Positions 1-5,892 of a stretch of DNA of 43,859 bases are shown piece by piece. The position numbers and the translations under genes were made by a program. Position 1 is the stretch's first letter; the number at the start of each line of letters is the position of its first letter. Location of the stretch: the IMG/VR virus record IMGVR_UViG_3300009684_000054, positions 1-43,859 of that record, one strand, 5' to 3'. Below the pieces are notes generated by a model. It saw only the letters and a program-made list of their open reading frames with translations. It did not search any database and was not told where the DNA came from. This DNA is from a virus.

Positions 1-2
1 CG

Positions 3-167
3 ACCCCCCTCGAGCATGGGAACTGGTCGGCTGTCGAATTTGAAACCGCTGAAGAGGCTTGGGCTTGGTGGGACGCCGTTGCGACCAGGTCAGTGCACCC
101 CCGTCAGATGACCGTGGCTGATCCATCGGGGCGGGTTTGGGCTTCGCGGTTCGTGCCAGTAAAGTAG
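3..167 (+). CDS. Hypothetical protein, 5'-truncated by window edge
   Basis: This is the C-terminal 54 codons of a protein whose start lies before the window. The frame stays open from base 3 to a TAG at 165-167, ten bases before the next start codon. The visible part is acidic and Trp-rich (ETAEEAWAWWDAV, then DPSGRVWASRF), which looks like real coding sequence. I do not recognise the family. It sits at the head of a run of small same-strand phage genes. Confidence 0.6.
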   Translation, partial: TPLEHGNWSAVEFETAEEAWAWWDAVATRSVHPRQMTVADPSGRVWASRFVPVK

Positions 168-177
168 GAGTGCAGGG

Positions 178-393
178 ATGACTTATATCATACAGGACCT
201 AGCAGACGCCATAGTCAATATGGATGAAAATGTGCTAGTTGACTCGCGGGATCTTTACTTGCTCCTGAACCGGGCTGTAGGGGCTATTGATAGCAGGGAC
301 CGCGAGATCAAAAGACTACAGATAGCAATTATGCGGGGCGGTGATTTACTCGCAGAAGAAATTAAAAGAATAGGGATAGATGACTTTGAGTGA
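178..393 (+). CDS. Small phage protein, unknown function
   Basis: A 71-residue acidic protein with a largely helical, heptad-like pattern (DLADAIVNMDENVLVDS; later RDREIKRLQIAI), possibly a short coiled coil. The ATG at 178 follows a GGAG-type ribosome binding site at about 167-170. Its stop overlaps the region holding the next gene's ribosome binding site. No enzyme motif or membrane segment is visible. It belongs to the packed early block of small genes that typically carry host-takeover functions in T4-like phages, but no function can be assigned. Confidence 0.6.
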   Translation: MTYIIQDLADAIVNMDENVLVDSRDLYLLLNRAVGAIDSRDREIKRLQIAIMRGGDLLAEEIKRIGIDDFE

Positions 394-403
394 GGAGACC
401 GCT

Positions 404-604
404 ATGACCCCCCGTTACTATGCCCGTAGTGCTAGTGACCGCACCGACGACTGGCCTTGGTGGTTTGTCGCCGACAGTAAGCGCGGGGGTCTCAATGTCA
501 CTATGGAAATCTGTAAACTTTTAAACCGTCCTCCGGTGCATGGGGCTACACTATGTGCCAGGGAGTATGCTGAACATCTAGCTGAGGAGGCTAACAAGCT
601 ATGA
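404..604 (+). CDS. Small phage protein, unknown function
   Basis: A 66-residue protein. I prefer the ATG at 404 over an in-frame ATG at 380 because GAGGAG at 392-397 lies six bases before 404, while the 380 start would overlap the previous gene. It contains WPWWFVADSK and an acidic C-terminus (REYAEHLAEEANKL). No family is recognised. The TGA stop overlaps the next gene's ATG (ATGA at 601-604), so translation of the two is probably coupled. Confidence 0.6.
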   Translation: MTPRYYARSASDRTDDWPWWFVADSKRGGLNVTMEICKLLNRPPVHGATLCAREYAEHLAEEANKL

Positions 605-801
605 GTACCTCTTATGAATACTGGGACGAGCTCTGTGAGCGGGTCAAGAAGCTGCGGGACCAAGGCTACACCGTCCTACAGATCGAGGATGAGACCGGGA
701 TAGACTACGAGGATATTCTGTGGGCTATTCATCAAGAGGTCCTCCTACAAGAAATGAAAGAAGCATTGGAGAAACGGAATGAGACTTATATCGAAGAATG
801 A
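601..801 (+). CDS. Small protein with possible helix-turn-helix
   Basis: A 66-residue protein starting in an ATGA overlap with the upstream gene. Residues of about 15-45 (VKKLRDQGYTVLQIEDETGI, then DYEDILWAIHQ) have the spacing of a recruited helix-turn-helix: a helix, a Gly-Tyr turn, a Ile-Glu-Asp recognition-like helix and a further helix. That would fit a small DNA-binding regulator, but the match is by eye only. The 3' end overlaps the following gene by 23 bases. Confidence 0.6.
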   Translation: MSTSYEYWDELCERVKKLRDQGYTVLQIEDETGIDYEDILWAIHQEVLLQEMKEALEKRNETYIEE

Positions 802-979
802 AAGCCTACCCCTGACGCTATGGGAGGACCTTGATGGCAAGACCGTAGAGGAGGTGCTGGCTATGCTGGAGGCCTATCCTGCGGGGGCTGTCATAGACGC
901 CAGGACGAGATGGGCAAAGCCAGATCAGCTGTGGGGCGGTCCCGAAGAAGACTATTTTGTTATTACATGGGAGGATTGA
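779..979 (+). CDS. Small phage protein of the YP-xx-A-xI-DA family
   Basis: A 66-residue protein. The ATG at 779 has GGAG at 768-771 seven bases ahead, which supports this start although it overlaps the previous gene. The core pattern (VEEVLAMLEAYPAGAVIDAR, then a C-terminal FVITWED) resembles the protein encoded at 2640-2798 (VAMLIERLKSYPQDAKIIIDA), so the two look like diverged paralogues. Small proteins with a helix, YP, then a strand with acidic residues occur widely in phages. Their function is unknown. Confidence 0.6.
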   Translation: MRLISKNESLPLTLWEDLDGKTVEEVLAMLEAYPAGAVIDARTRWAKPDQLWGGPEEDYFVITWED

Positions 980-982
980 GTG

Positions 983-1180
983 ATGGACTTAGTAGATAGA
1001 AAAGCGGTGATAGAGGCTATCCGCCTTGGTATGACAGTGACCCAGATAGAGCGGGAGGTTATGGCGATCCCGCAAGTCACTTTAGATGAAGTGATGGCTG
1101 AAAGATTCCGTCAGCACAATGAAGATAGGGGTGATGTACCAGGACGGTTCGGCTACTGGAAGCGTAAATGGCAGGAATAG
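983..1180 (+). CDS. Small phage protein, unknown function
   Basis: A 65-residue protein. GTG at 980 and ATG at 983 are both possible; GGGAGGA at about 969-975 serves either, and ATG is preferred. The N-terminal half (RKAVIEAIRLGMTVTQIEREVMAI) is helical. The C-terminal half contains AERFRQHNEDRGD and ends GYWKRKWQE. A similar 'MAERxRQ..EG' segment is common in phage proteins of unknown role. The stop TAG directly abuts the next ATG at 1181. Confidence 0.55.
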   Translation: MDLVDRKAVIEAIRLGMTVTQIEREVMAIPQVTLDEVMAERFRQHNEDRGDVPGRFGYWKRKWQE

Positions 1181-1479
1181 ATGAAGACCATCATCCATGT
1201 TAATCAGCACGTAGTAAAGCGCAACAGTAAGACCGGGGAGCGAGAACCCTGCCTTACAGTGAAGCAGGGGCCTCTTAATACCTACGTTCATGAAGTAGAG
1301 ATCGCCGGTCCCTCTAGAGTGGTGTATAGACCCGACAAGCCTCTTAGCTGTGGCGCTAAGGTCTGCCTCTTAGCTGTGGCGCTAAGGTCTGGATAGAAAC
1401 CGAAAGTGAAGTAACTCTAATAGGACCGGTGAAAGTAATGGGAAGGGCTAATAATGCTCTTGACAACATTTCCAAATAA
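1181..1479 (+). pseudogene. Small conserved phage protein, frameshifted by a 26-bp duplication
   Basis: The present reading frame runs from ATG 1181 to TAG 1394-1396 (71 residues). The N-terminal part includes HVNQHVVKRN, TVKQGPL and VHEVEIAGPSRVVYRPDKPL followed by SCGAKV, which I recognise as typical of a small conserved phage protein. After GAKV the frame runs into an exact 26-bp tandem duplication (1340-1365 and 1366-1391). Removing one copy restores a longer frame that continues WIETESEVTLIGPVKV and stops at 1477-1479, giving about 90 residues. The WIETE segment is what the family normally has after GAKV, so the duplication is likely a recent loss-of-function or assembly change. Confidence 0.65.
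1340..1391. repeat. Perfect 26-bp tandem duplication
   Basis: Bases 1340-1365 are repeated exactly at 1366-1391 with no gap. The unit itself contains the short inverted repeat CTTAG...CTAAG. Because 26 is not a multiple of three, the second copy shifts the reading frame of the gene at 1181. The two copies are identical, so the event is recent, or is an error of assembly. Confidence 0.95.
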
Positions 1480-1488
1480 TTCTATAAC
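1460..1488 (+). promoter_or_regulatory. Sigma70-type promoter
   Basis: TTGACA at 1460-1465, a 17-bp spacer and TATAAC at 1483-1488. It lies 28 bases before the ATG at 1516. The leader that follows (AAAAAGTAATTTGAAAGGAAACGACA) resembles the leader after the promoter at 2802 and the bases before the gene at 7687. Confidence 0.8.
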
Positions 1489-1515
1489 TAAAAAGTAATT
1501 TGAAAGGAAACGACA

Positions 1516-1767
1516 ATGTATAAATTTCTCTTAGTGACCGGTTACCAGCTTTGGATGGTCCAGAAGAAGAACGACTTCACCGATCATGGTGGTGGCGAGC
1601 TTTACCACAAAGGTGAGCTAGTGGGCTATATGGAGGAGACCGACCGTGACGAGGACCGTATCTGGTACGACCACTTTGTCCGGGAAGATTTCTATCCTCA
1701 CGAGATGGTGCAGGCGGAGAAAGAACGCCTCGAGAAACTATATAAAGGATTGAAGAAAAATGAGTGA
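1516..1767 (+). CDS. Small phage protein, unknown function
   Basis: An 83-residue protein, the first gene after the promoter at 1460. The ATG is preceded by GAAAGGA seven to eight bases upstream. It is rich in charged and aromatic residues (GYQLWMVQKKNDF; EETDRDEDRIWYDHFVREDF) and ends in a lysine-rich helix (QAEKERLEKLYKGLKKNE). It has no membrane segment and no recognised motif. Its last eight bases overlap the next gene. Confidence 0.65.
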   Translation: MYKFLLVTGYQLWMVQKKNDFTDHGGGELYHKGELVGYMEETDRDEDRIWYDHFVREDFYPHEMVQAEKERLEKLYKGLKKNE

Positions 1768-1945
1768 AGTTAAACTTAAGCCTATCGAAACCGAAGACGA
1801 CGATGGCATCATTTACATCAGCTTTACCGAAGATCACACCGTTCGGGATATTATCCGCTACCTACTGTCAACAGGTGTGAATGCAGAGGAATTGATTTAC
1901 CATATCAACGATCCGCATTTGCTGGAGAAACCAAATGACATTTAA
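1760..1945 (+). CDS. Small acidic phage protein
   Basis: A 61-residue acidic protein, translated from an ATG overlapping the end of the previous gene. Visible elements are an acidic N-terminus (KPIETEDDDGIIYISF) and a helical second half (HTVRDIIRYLLSTGVNAEEL). Its layout (short strand, then a helical hairpin) is like the 63-residue protein at 2449, with which it may share ancestry. No function is assigned. It sits in one transcription unit with its neighbours. Confidence 0.6.
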   Translation: MSEVKLKPIETEDDDGIIYISFTEDHTVRDIIRYLLSTGVNAEELIYHINDPHLLEKPNDI

Positions 1946-2099
1946 AAATAACATGGAAGAAATTCGTTCATACTTTATCGAGATTTTTATTCGCCTAAAT
2001 GATATTGAGCAAGAAATTGGAAAGCAACGTAAAGAACAACACACCGACCGACTTTATGGTGACGAGCGGTATACTGACCATGGAAGGATTGAAGAATGA
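1935..2099 (+). CDS. Small charged protein, unknown function
   Basis: A 54-residue reading frame from ATG 1935 to TGA 2097-2099. It starts inside the end of the upstream gene, and its stop is interlocked with the next ATG at 2096 (ATGA). The sequence (MEEIRSYFIEIFIRLNDIEQEIGKQRKEQ) is a strong amphipathic helix that could form a coiled coil, followed by a polar tail with many His, Asp and Arg residues. The start/stop interlocking on both sides supports expression. The function is unknown. Confidence 0.5.
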   Translation: MTFKNNMEEIRSYFIEIFIRLNDIEQEIGKQRKEQHTDRLYGDERYTDHGRIEE

Positions 2100-2452
2100 C
2101 TATGCATATGATTAGGGGCGTCATGGCTCCCGGTTCGGGCAAAAAGAAGCCCAAAGTGAAGACTGCTTCGATCCTCGCTGCTGAGAAAGCACTACGGGAC
2201 ACTCTAGCACGGGTCGGATATAAGGGACCCCTTACCACAAGTAAACGCGCTTACAAGCATGACCTCGGCGTGGTTCGTGATGCTACCCGCACTCACAGCA
2301 TTCCCGGTAACGGCACCAAGAAGGATGCCAATGTCTATACGGGTGACGAGATCTGCGGTATCGCAACCATGCACAAGAGCAACGCCGTTCCTATTCGGCG
2401 GGATAACAAACAAGCAGCAGTAGACGTAGCAAACATGAGGACAGGCGGATGA
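2096..2452 (+). CDS. Conserved basic phage protein, unknown function
   Basis: A 118-residue basic protein; GAAGGA about eight bases before ATG 2096 supports this start. It has a lysine-rich N-terminus (PGSGKKKPKVKTASIL), a helical segment (AEKALRDTLARVGYKG) and a C-terminal half with DANVYTGDEICGIATMHKSN and IRRDNKQAAVDVANMR. The basic charge suggests nucleic-acid contact, but this is inference. Its stop overlaps the next start (ATGA, 2449-2452). Confidence 0.65.
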   Translation: MTMHMIRGVMAPGSGKKKPKVKTASILAAEKALRDTLARVGYKGPLTTSKRAYKHDLGVVRDATRTHSIPGNGTKKDANVYTGDEICGIATMHKSNAVPIRRDNKQAAVDVANMRTGG

Positions 2453-2640
2453 CTAAAGGTGATGTAGAAGTATTGGATATTGAAGATCAAGAGGATGGTA
2501 GCTCTATTATCACCTTCGACTTGTCGCAAGAAGCAACTAAGAGCATGGCGCAGTATGGGTTGAAGTTCGTGCTTTTCTGTGCCGCTTATGACGTAACCAT
2601 TGACGAAGGCTTTAACCGTATCGCAGGGAGAACAAAATAA
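2449..2640 (+). CDS. Small phage protein, unknown function
   Basis: A 63-residue protein with an acidic N-terminal strand region (VEVLDIEDQEDGSSIITFDL) and a C-terminal segment with FVLFCAAYDVTIDEGF. Similar short acidic proteins are frequent in early regions of myoviruses, but no role is known to me. It starts in an ATGA overlap with the previous gene, and its TAA (2638-2640) overlaps the ATG of the next gene by one base, which indicates translational coupling. Confidence 0.6.
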   Translation: MTKGDVEVLDIEDQEDGSSIITFDLSQEATKSMAQYGLKFVLFCAAYDVTIDEGFNRIAGRTK

Positions 2641-2798
2641 TGATGACAGTAGCAATGCTCATTGAGCGTCTTAAGTCGTATCCGCAAGACGCTAAGATTA
2701 TCATTGATGCTCACAACTTCAACGTGGCGCATGATATGAAGCAACTCTACTGGTGTGAAGGTCGAGATGACAAAGATGAAGGTGTCTACTTCGAATAG
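2640..2798 (+). CDS. Small phage protein of the YP-xx-A-xI-DA family
   Basis: A 52-residue frame from ATG 2640 (or ATG 2643) to TAG 2796-2798. The pattern VAMLIERLKSYPQDAKIIIDA, then a Trp-Cys segment and an acidic DDKDEGVYFE ending, matches the protein at 779-979 in layout, so they are likely paralogues separated by about 1.7 kb. The one-base overlap with the upstream stop is typical of this block. No function is known. Confidence 0.55.
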   Translation: MMTVAMLIERLKSYPQDAKIIIDAHNFNVAHDMKQLYWCEGRDDKDEGVYFE

Positions 2799-2801
2799 CG
2801 G

Positions 2802-2830
2802 TTGACATCTTTTTTCATTAATTCTATAAA
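2802..2830 (+). promoter_or_regulatory. Sigma70-type promoter
   Basis: TTGACA at 2802-2807, a 17-bp spacer and TATAAA at 2825-2830. It drives the gene at 2879 and probably the HNH gene. The spacer end and leader start (AATTCTATAA, AAAGAGTAATGAAAGG) closely match the promoter at 1460. Confidence 0.85.
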
Positions 2831-2846
2831 CAAAGAGTAATGAAAG

Positions 2847-2863
2847 GGCGGAGGGGTTCCGCC
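2847..2863 (+). promoter_or_regulatory. Leader hairpin before the gene at 2879
   Basis: GGCGGA at 2847-2852 pairs with TCCGCC at 2858-2863 around a GGGGT loop, just before the GAAAGGA ribosome binding site. Compared with the otherwise similar leader at 1489-1515, this hairpin looks like an added segment. It may stabilise the transcript or modulate translation. Confidence 0.45.
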
Positions 2864-2878
2864 TCGAAAGGAAACGAC

Positions 2879-3142
2879 ATGGCTGCGAATAACAACGGCA
2901 AATCTGAGTTCAAAACTGAAAAACTGACTCGTGAAGATGTGATGGCTCGTTATGACGCACTTCCCAAGGAATATCGGGATGTGCTGAAAGATACAGTCAT
3001 GAACATAATCTGTTCTGATCCTAAAACTATCAAGCGCACTTTTCCCACGGCTCGTCACATGAAGTCGTGGGTTCGTCAAAAGGACCTTTTAGGTACTCGT
3101 GATACCTATGGACGTCAACATCCGGCGGTATCTTACAAATAA
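2879..3142 (+). CDS. Phage protein, unknown function
   Basis: An 87-residue protein. I place the start at ATG 2879, which has GAAAGGA about six bases upstream and the same leader type as the gene at 1516. An in-frame ATG at 2840 would put the leader hairpin in the coding region and is less likely. The protein is basic and helical: KLTREDVMARYDALPKEYRDV, then VMNIICSDPKTIKRTFPTAR and a C-terminal RHMKSWVRQKDLLGTRD. No known motif is seen. It is followed nine bases later by the HNH gene. Confidence 0.65.
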   Translation: MAANNNGKSEFKTEKLTREDVMARYDALPKEYRDVLKDTVMNIICSDPKTIKRTFPTARHMKSWVRQKDLLGTRDTYGRQHPAVSYK

Positions 3143-3151
3143 AGGTGTAAA

Positions 3152-3505
3152 ATGAAGCTAGATTTCCCCCTCGTAATCAACGAAGAACCACTTTCCGACG
3201 ATTTCTTACACTACCCAGGCAAGATGGCGAAGGTTGCTTACGAGGTTGCTCACTGGCAATGGCTCAGATGTCGCCTTTCCGAAGCGCAAAACTGGAAATG
3301 TTGCTGGTGTGGTGTAAAAACGACCGATCTCCGCAAGGTTCGGCACGCTTCTACTGTCGAGCATGTCCTACCAAAGTCACTGGGCGGCTCGAATGAGTGG
3401 GAAAATCTTGCTATGTCTTGTGAAAAGTGCAATAACGCCCGTGGAAACATGACGGCGGATGAGTTTATGGAAAAATTAACCGGCTCGTCCACGCCTTCAG
3501 CGTGA
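3152..3505 (+). CDS. HNH endonuclease
   Basis: A 117-residue protein with a complete HNH (treble-clef, His-Me) nuclease domain. A CxxC knuckle lies at C50/C53 (CCWCG), the catalytic E70-H71 in TVEHVLPKSLGG, the structural Asn in NEWENL, and the second zinc pair at C90/C93 followed by NNARG. All key residues are present, so it should be active, cutting DNA with a divalent metal. Free-standing HNH proteins in T4-like phages are often homing endonucleases or act in DNA processing; nothing here decides between these. It follows the gene at 2879 by nine bases. Confidence 0.9.
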   Translation: MKLDFPLVINEEPLSDDFLHYPGKMAKVAYEVAHWQWLRCRLSEAQNWKCCWCGVKTTDLRKVRHASTVEHVLPKSLGGSNEWENLAMSCEKCNNARGNMTADEFMEKLTGSSTPSA

Positions 3506-3546
3506 GTATGTAGTCCCAAATAAATAATCTCTTTAATGGAGGTACT

Positions 3547-3696
3547 ATGTCTTTAGTTGATGAACTTAAAGAATTGATAGAGAGAACAGGTTCTTATAAC
3601 GACCGCGATCTTCTTGTGCGTATTTTGTATGAAATGGAGAAAGAATCCAAAAATCACTGGGGTTCTGAGGAAATGTATTATAGGAACAGAAAATGA
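3547..3696 (+). CDS. Small phage protein, unknown function
   Basis: A 49-residue frame from ATG 3547 to TGA 3694-3696. GGAGG at 3538-3542 is well placed before the ATG, and the stop interlocks with the next start (ATGA at 3693-3696). It is helical and charged (LVDELKELIERTGSYNDRDLLVRIL). No family is recognised. The good ribosome binding site and coupling argue for a real gene. Confidence 0.6.
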   Translation: MSLVDELKELIERTGSYNDRDLLVRILYEMEKESKNHWGSEEMYYRNRK

Positions 3697-3902
3697 CTTT
3701 AAAATGGATAGAGAACCCAAATCATAAACAGTTCGTTGCTGTGTCAGAATCACAACTTAACGGAACGTTCCGTGTCTTCTATGATGATGTGATGTATTGG
3801 CCTTCTTGGTCACCCGACTGCACACAGGACTTAGATGCTCTTAAACAAGAAGCGCAAGACATTCATGACCAATGGATTAGGCTTTCAACGCTGTCCAGTT
3901 AA
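3693..3902 (+). CDS. Small phage protein, unknown function
   Basis: A 69-residue aromatic-rich protein (WIENPNHKQFVAVSESQLNG, FYDDVMYWPSWSPDC). A C-terminal helix (LDALKQEAQDIHDQWIRL) follows. Small aromatic-rich proteins of this kind are common phage orphans. It starts by ATGA coupling to the gene at 3547, and its transcript would end at the hairpin terminator at 3941-3973. Its 3' end overlaps the convergent gene at 3877-4092 by 26 bases. Confidence 0.55.
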   Translation: MTLKWIENPNHKQFVAVSESQLNGTFRVFYDDVMYWPSWSPDCTQDLDALKQEAQDIHDQWIRLSTLSS

Positions 3903-4092
3903 CACAATACCAGTCTCTTGGTTCATAATCTTCAAACTTGAGTGCTAGGGTTCCTGATCCTAGCACTTTTTTTATTGATTGTTCACAAACTTCCTGATTT
4001 GAAAACATAGCATTAGGAGAAACAGTAAAGCATGATCCTATGTCTTTACCTTCAGTATGTAAAGCACACATTAGAATAAGAGCAGTAAACAT
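3877..4092 (-). CDS. Small Cys-containing, probably exported protein
   Basis: A 71-residue protein on the minus strand. An AAGGAA ribosome binding site (plus-strand TTCCTT at 4100-4105) lies seven bases before the ATG, and a late-promoter-like CATAAATA (4115-4122, minus strand) lies further upstream. The hydrophobic N-terminus MFTALILMCAL looks like a short signal or anchor, and the rest has three more Cys (GSCF, EVCEQ, WYCV), consistent with disulfides in the periplasm. It is the only minus-strand gene in the first 12 kb. Its coding region contains the terminator of the opposing gene, which lowers confidence. Confidence 0.55.
   Translation of the reverse strand: MFTALILMCALHTEGKDIGSCFTVSPNAMFSNQEVCEQSIKKVLGSGTLALKFEDYEPRDWYCVNWTALKA
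3941..3973 (+). terminator. Rho-independent terminator
   Basis: AGTGCTAGG (3941-3949) pairs perfectly with CCTAGCACT (3959-3967), and the stem runs into seven T residues. It ends the plus-strand unit containing 3547 and 3693. It lies inside the coding region of the opposing minus-strand gene. Confidence 0.85.
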
Positions 4093-4123
4093 GAAAATGT
4101 TCCTTAAAGAAAAGTATTTATGG

Positions 4124-4152
4124 TTGACATGTTTTTAGAATAATGTGATATT
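4124..4152 (+). promoter_or_regulatory. Sigma70-type promoter
   Basis: TTGACA at 4124-4129, a 17-bp spacer and GATATT at 4147-4152 (four of six consensus bases). It lies 24 bases before the ATG at 4177, which has a strong AAAGGAGA ribosome binding site. Confidence 0.65.
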
Positions 4153-4176
4153 GAATCATAGGAAAGGAGAACTGAC

Positions 4177-4389
4177 ATGACTGTAAAGTATCGCATCAAC
4201 TGCTCCGCATCTGAACGAGGATGGGGGCGTGAATATTGGAGTGAAGATTATGACACCTATGAAGAAGCCCGAAAGCGTATCTACGAAATCAACAGCAAGA
4301 ACACCTCGCTTACAGCCCCCGACTACTACGAGCAAGCCGAACTTAGAATCGAAGCAGTCGACACCTCAATCGTTGCACAAAGGCATTGA
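4177..4389 (+). CDS. Small phage protein, unknown function
   Basis: A 70-residue protein following a promoter and a strong AAAGGAG ribosome binding site. The sequence is polar with strand-helix character (YRINCSASERGWGREYWSED, then YEEARKRIYEINSKN and AELRIEAVDTSIV). This is a layout like small alpha/beta proteins that phages use against host factors, but no homologue is recognised. The small membrane protein gene at 4391 follows immediately. Confidence 0.6.
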   Translation: MTVKYRINCSASERGWGREYWSEDYDTYEEARKRIYEINSKNTSLTAPDYYEQAELRIEAVDTSIVAQRH

Positions 4390-4390
4390 A

Positions 4391-4543
4391 ATGTATATCT
4401 TGAAATTTCTTATGTTTGTCCTTGCTATCAACCTATTAACCGTCTTGTTGGTCCATGCGTTGGTTGCATCGTTCAATCCATCGCTGTATGGTAAGTATCT
4501 GCAGACAATGGATGACTCTCGCTATGCATATGTAGATCCATGA
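4391..4543 (+). CDS. Small single-pass membrane protein
   Basis: A 50-residue frame from ATG 4391, one base after the stop of the upstream gene. Residues 4-27 are a continuous hydrophobic helix (LKFLMFVLAINLLTVLLVHA), followed by a short polar tail with PSLYGKYLQTMDDSR. It should sit in the inner membrane with the tail on one side. Such small membrane proteins of T4-like phages often act in lysis control or superinfection exclusion; this is a guess here. A terminator follows at 4583. Confidence 0.55.
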   Translation: MYILKFLMFVLAINLLTVLLVHALVASFNPSLYGKYLQTMDDSRYAYVDP

Positions 4544-4582
4544 GTGAACTAACAAAACATCAAAACTAAAATATTGACAGAA

Positions 4583-4606
4583 ACACGCCTTCGGGCGTGT
4601 TTTTTT
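4583..4606 (+). terminator. Rho-independent terminator with UUCG tetraloop
   Basis: ACACGCC (4583-4589), loop TTCG (4590-4593) and GGCGTGT (4594-4600), followed by a run of six to seven T. The C(UUCG)G loop is the very stable form used by many phage terminators. It ends the unit 4177-4543; a new promoter starts directly after it. Confidence 0.92.
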
Positions 4607-4607
4607 A

Positions 4608-4636
4608 TTGACAAAATATCTCCAATATTGTATAAG
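4608..4636 (+). promoter_or_regulatory. Sigma70-type promoter
   Basis: TTGACA at 4608-4613, a 17-bp spacer and TATAAG at 4631-4636, starting two bases after the T-run of the preceding terminator and 28 bases before the ATG at 4664. Confidence 0.85.
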
Positions 4637-4663
4637 TAATAATAATGAAAAAAGGAGGATACC

Positions 4664-4867
4664 ATGTACTACAAAGTCGTCACCGGTCGTCTGACTGATA
4701 CTTACGGTCACGAGAAGATTCACTTTCAATCACGCAATGTCGAGGACTGCTTTCAGTTCGTCGCTGCCCGTGCTAATTCTAAGATGAAGACCGTCCGTCT
4801 TACTACTAAGGGTATGAAGGTTGTGGATGCCTTCGGAGATGTTGTCAAGCTGAAAAAGAACGCTTGA
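4664..4867 (+). CDS. Small basic phage protein, unknown function
   Basis: A 67-residue basic protein with its own promoter and a very strong AAAAAGGAGGAT ribosome binding site, so it should be highly expressed early. It contains GRLTDTYGHEKIHF, a helical FQFVAARANSKM and a lysine-rich end (KVVDAFGDVVKLKKNA). No family is recognised. The next promoter's -35 box (4864) overlaps its stop codon. Confidence 0.6.
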   Translation: MYYKVVTGRLTDTYGHEKIHFQSRNVEDCFQFVAARANSKMKTVRLTTKGMKVVDAFGDVVKLKKNA

Positions 4868-4892
4868 CATTATTTAAAAAATAAACGATAAA
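4864..4892 (+). promoter_or_regulatory. Sigma70-type promoter for the DUF932 gene
   Basis: TTGACA at 4864-4869, a 17-bp spacer and GATAAA at 4887-4892. It overlaps the stop codon of the gene at 4664 and lies 37 bases before the ATG at 4929. Confidence 0.7.
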
Positions 4893-4928
4893 CAATCATA
4901 CGAAAACAAACACACAAGGAACTACATC

Positions 4929-5882
4929 ATGGCACATCAAGTTGAAACTATGGCTTACGCTGGCGAAACCCCTTGGCACGGATTAGGCATTCCCGTCAGT
5001 GCTGATCTGACCCCCGATCAGATGCTCGTCAAGGCTGATCTGAATTGGGATGTTGATAAGGTCCCTGCTTTTGTCGACTACAAAGGCGAAGTGATCAATA
5101 CCGGCAAACACGCGCTGGTTCGCTCGACTGACTCTCGCGTTCTTACTATGATCTCAGACGACTGGGAACCTGTTCAGAATATCGAAGCATTTGAGTTCTT
5201 CAATGACTTCGTTATGGCAGGTGACATGGAGATGCACACTGCTGGCTCGTTGCGTGAAGGCAATATGGTATGGGCACTCGCAAAGGTCAAAGAGTCCTTC
5301 TCGTTGTTCAAAGGCAAAGATACTGTCGAGTCGTATCTGTTGTTCTCGAACCCACACGAATATGGCAAGTCGATTGATATTCGCTTCACGCCGATCCGGG
5401 TTGTCTGCAATAACACCTTGACTCTTTCTTTGTCACAGAAATCCGATATGATGATGAAGATGAACCATCGTCGTAAGTTCGATGCTGAAATGGTTAAAAA
5501 GACCATGGGTATCGCAAAGGACAAGCTGGGTCAATACAAGGAGATGGCAGAGTTCCTGTCGGTCAAGCGTTACACTGACGAAACCGTCTCGAACTACTTG
5601 CAGGAAGTGTTTCCGCTTGTTACGACCAAAGAGAAGGTCGAAGGCGAACCTTTGAAGATGTCTCGTCCTGCAGCGCTAGCATACGACATCATGGGCACAC
5701 AGCCCGGCGCTGAGATGGGTGAAGGCACCTTCTGGCAAGCGTTTAACGCTGTCACCTACTCGATTGATCACTTGCTCGGACACTCGGCAGAGACTCGCTT
5801 GAACTCTTCTTGGTATGGCACCAATCGTAATAAAAAGATTCAAGCACTCGAAAAAGCGGTCGAATACGCTAACGTTGCTTAA
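4929..5882 (+). CDS. DUF932 family phage/plasmid-like protein
   Basis: A 317-residue protein of the DUF932 (phage/plasmid-like, TIGR03299-type) family, recognised from the N-terminal ETPWHGLG block, the DWEPVQNIEAFEFF block, the AGSLREGNMVWALAKV segment, and the central FTPIRVVCNNTLTLSLS motif. A C-terminal SWYGTNRNKKIQALEKAVEYA completes it. Its length is normal for the family. The function is unknown; these proteins are common on phages and plasmids and have been proposed to act in DNA metabolism. It has its own promoter at 4864 and is apparently transcribed alone, since a palindrome and a new promoter follow at 5893-5944. Confidence 0.9.
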   Translation: MAHQVETMAYAGETPWHGLGIPVSADLTPDQMLVKADLNWDVDKVPAFVDYKGEVINTGKHALVRSTDSRVLTMISDDWEPVQNIEAFEFFNDFVMAGDMEMHTAGSLREGNMVWALAKVKESFSLFKGKDTVESYLLFSNPHEYGKSIDIRFTPIRVVCNNTLTLSLSQKSDMMMKMNHRRKFDAEMVKKTMGIAKDKLGQYKEMAEFLSVKRYTDETVSNYLQEVFPLVTTKEKVEGEPLKMSRPAALAYDIMGTQPGAEMGEGTFWQAFNAVTYSIDHLLGHSAETRLNSSWYGTNRNKKIQALEKAVEYANVA

Positions 5883-5892
5883 TGAAAAGAGT

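Noticed and set aside
4574-4579. Extra TTGACA just before the UUCG terminator
   Set aside because: No -10 box follows at 16-18 bp; the terminator stem occupies that space.
5174-5524. 116-residue minus-strand frame in the DUF932 gene
   Set aside because: It lies fully within a clear gene on the other strand and shows no protein-like pattern or start site.
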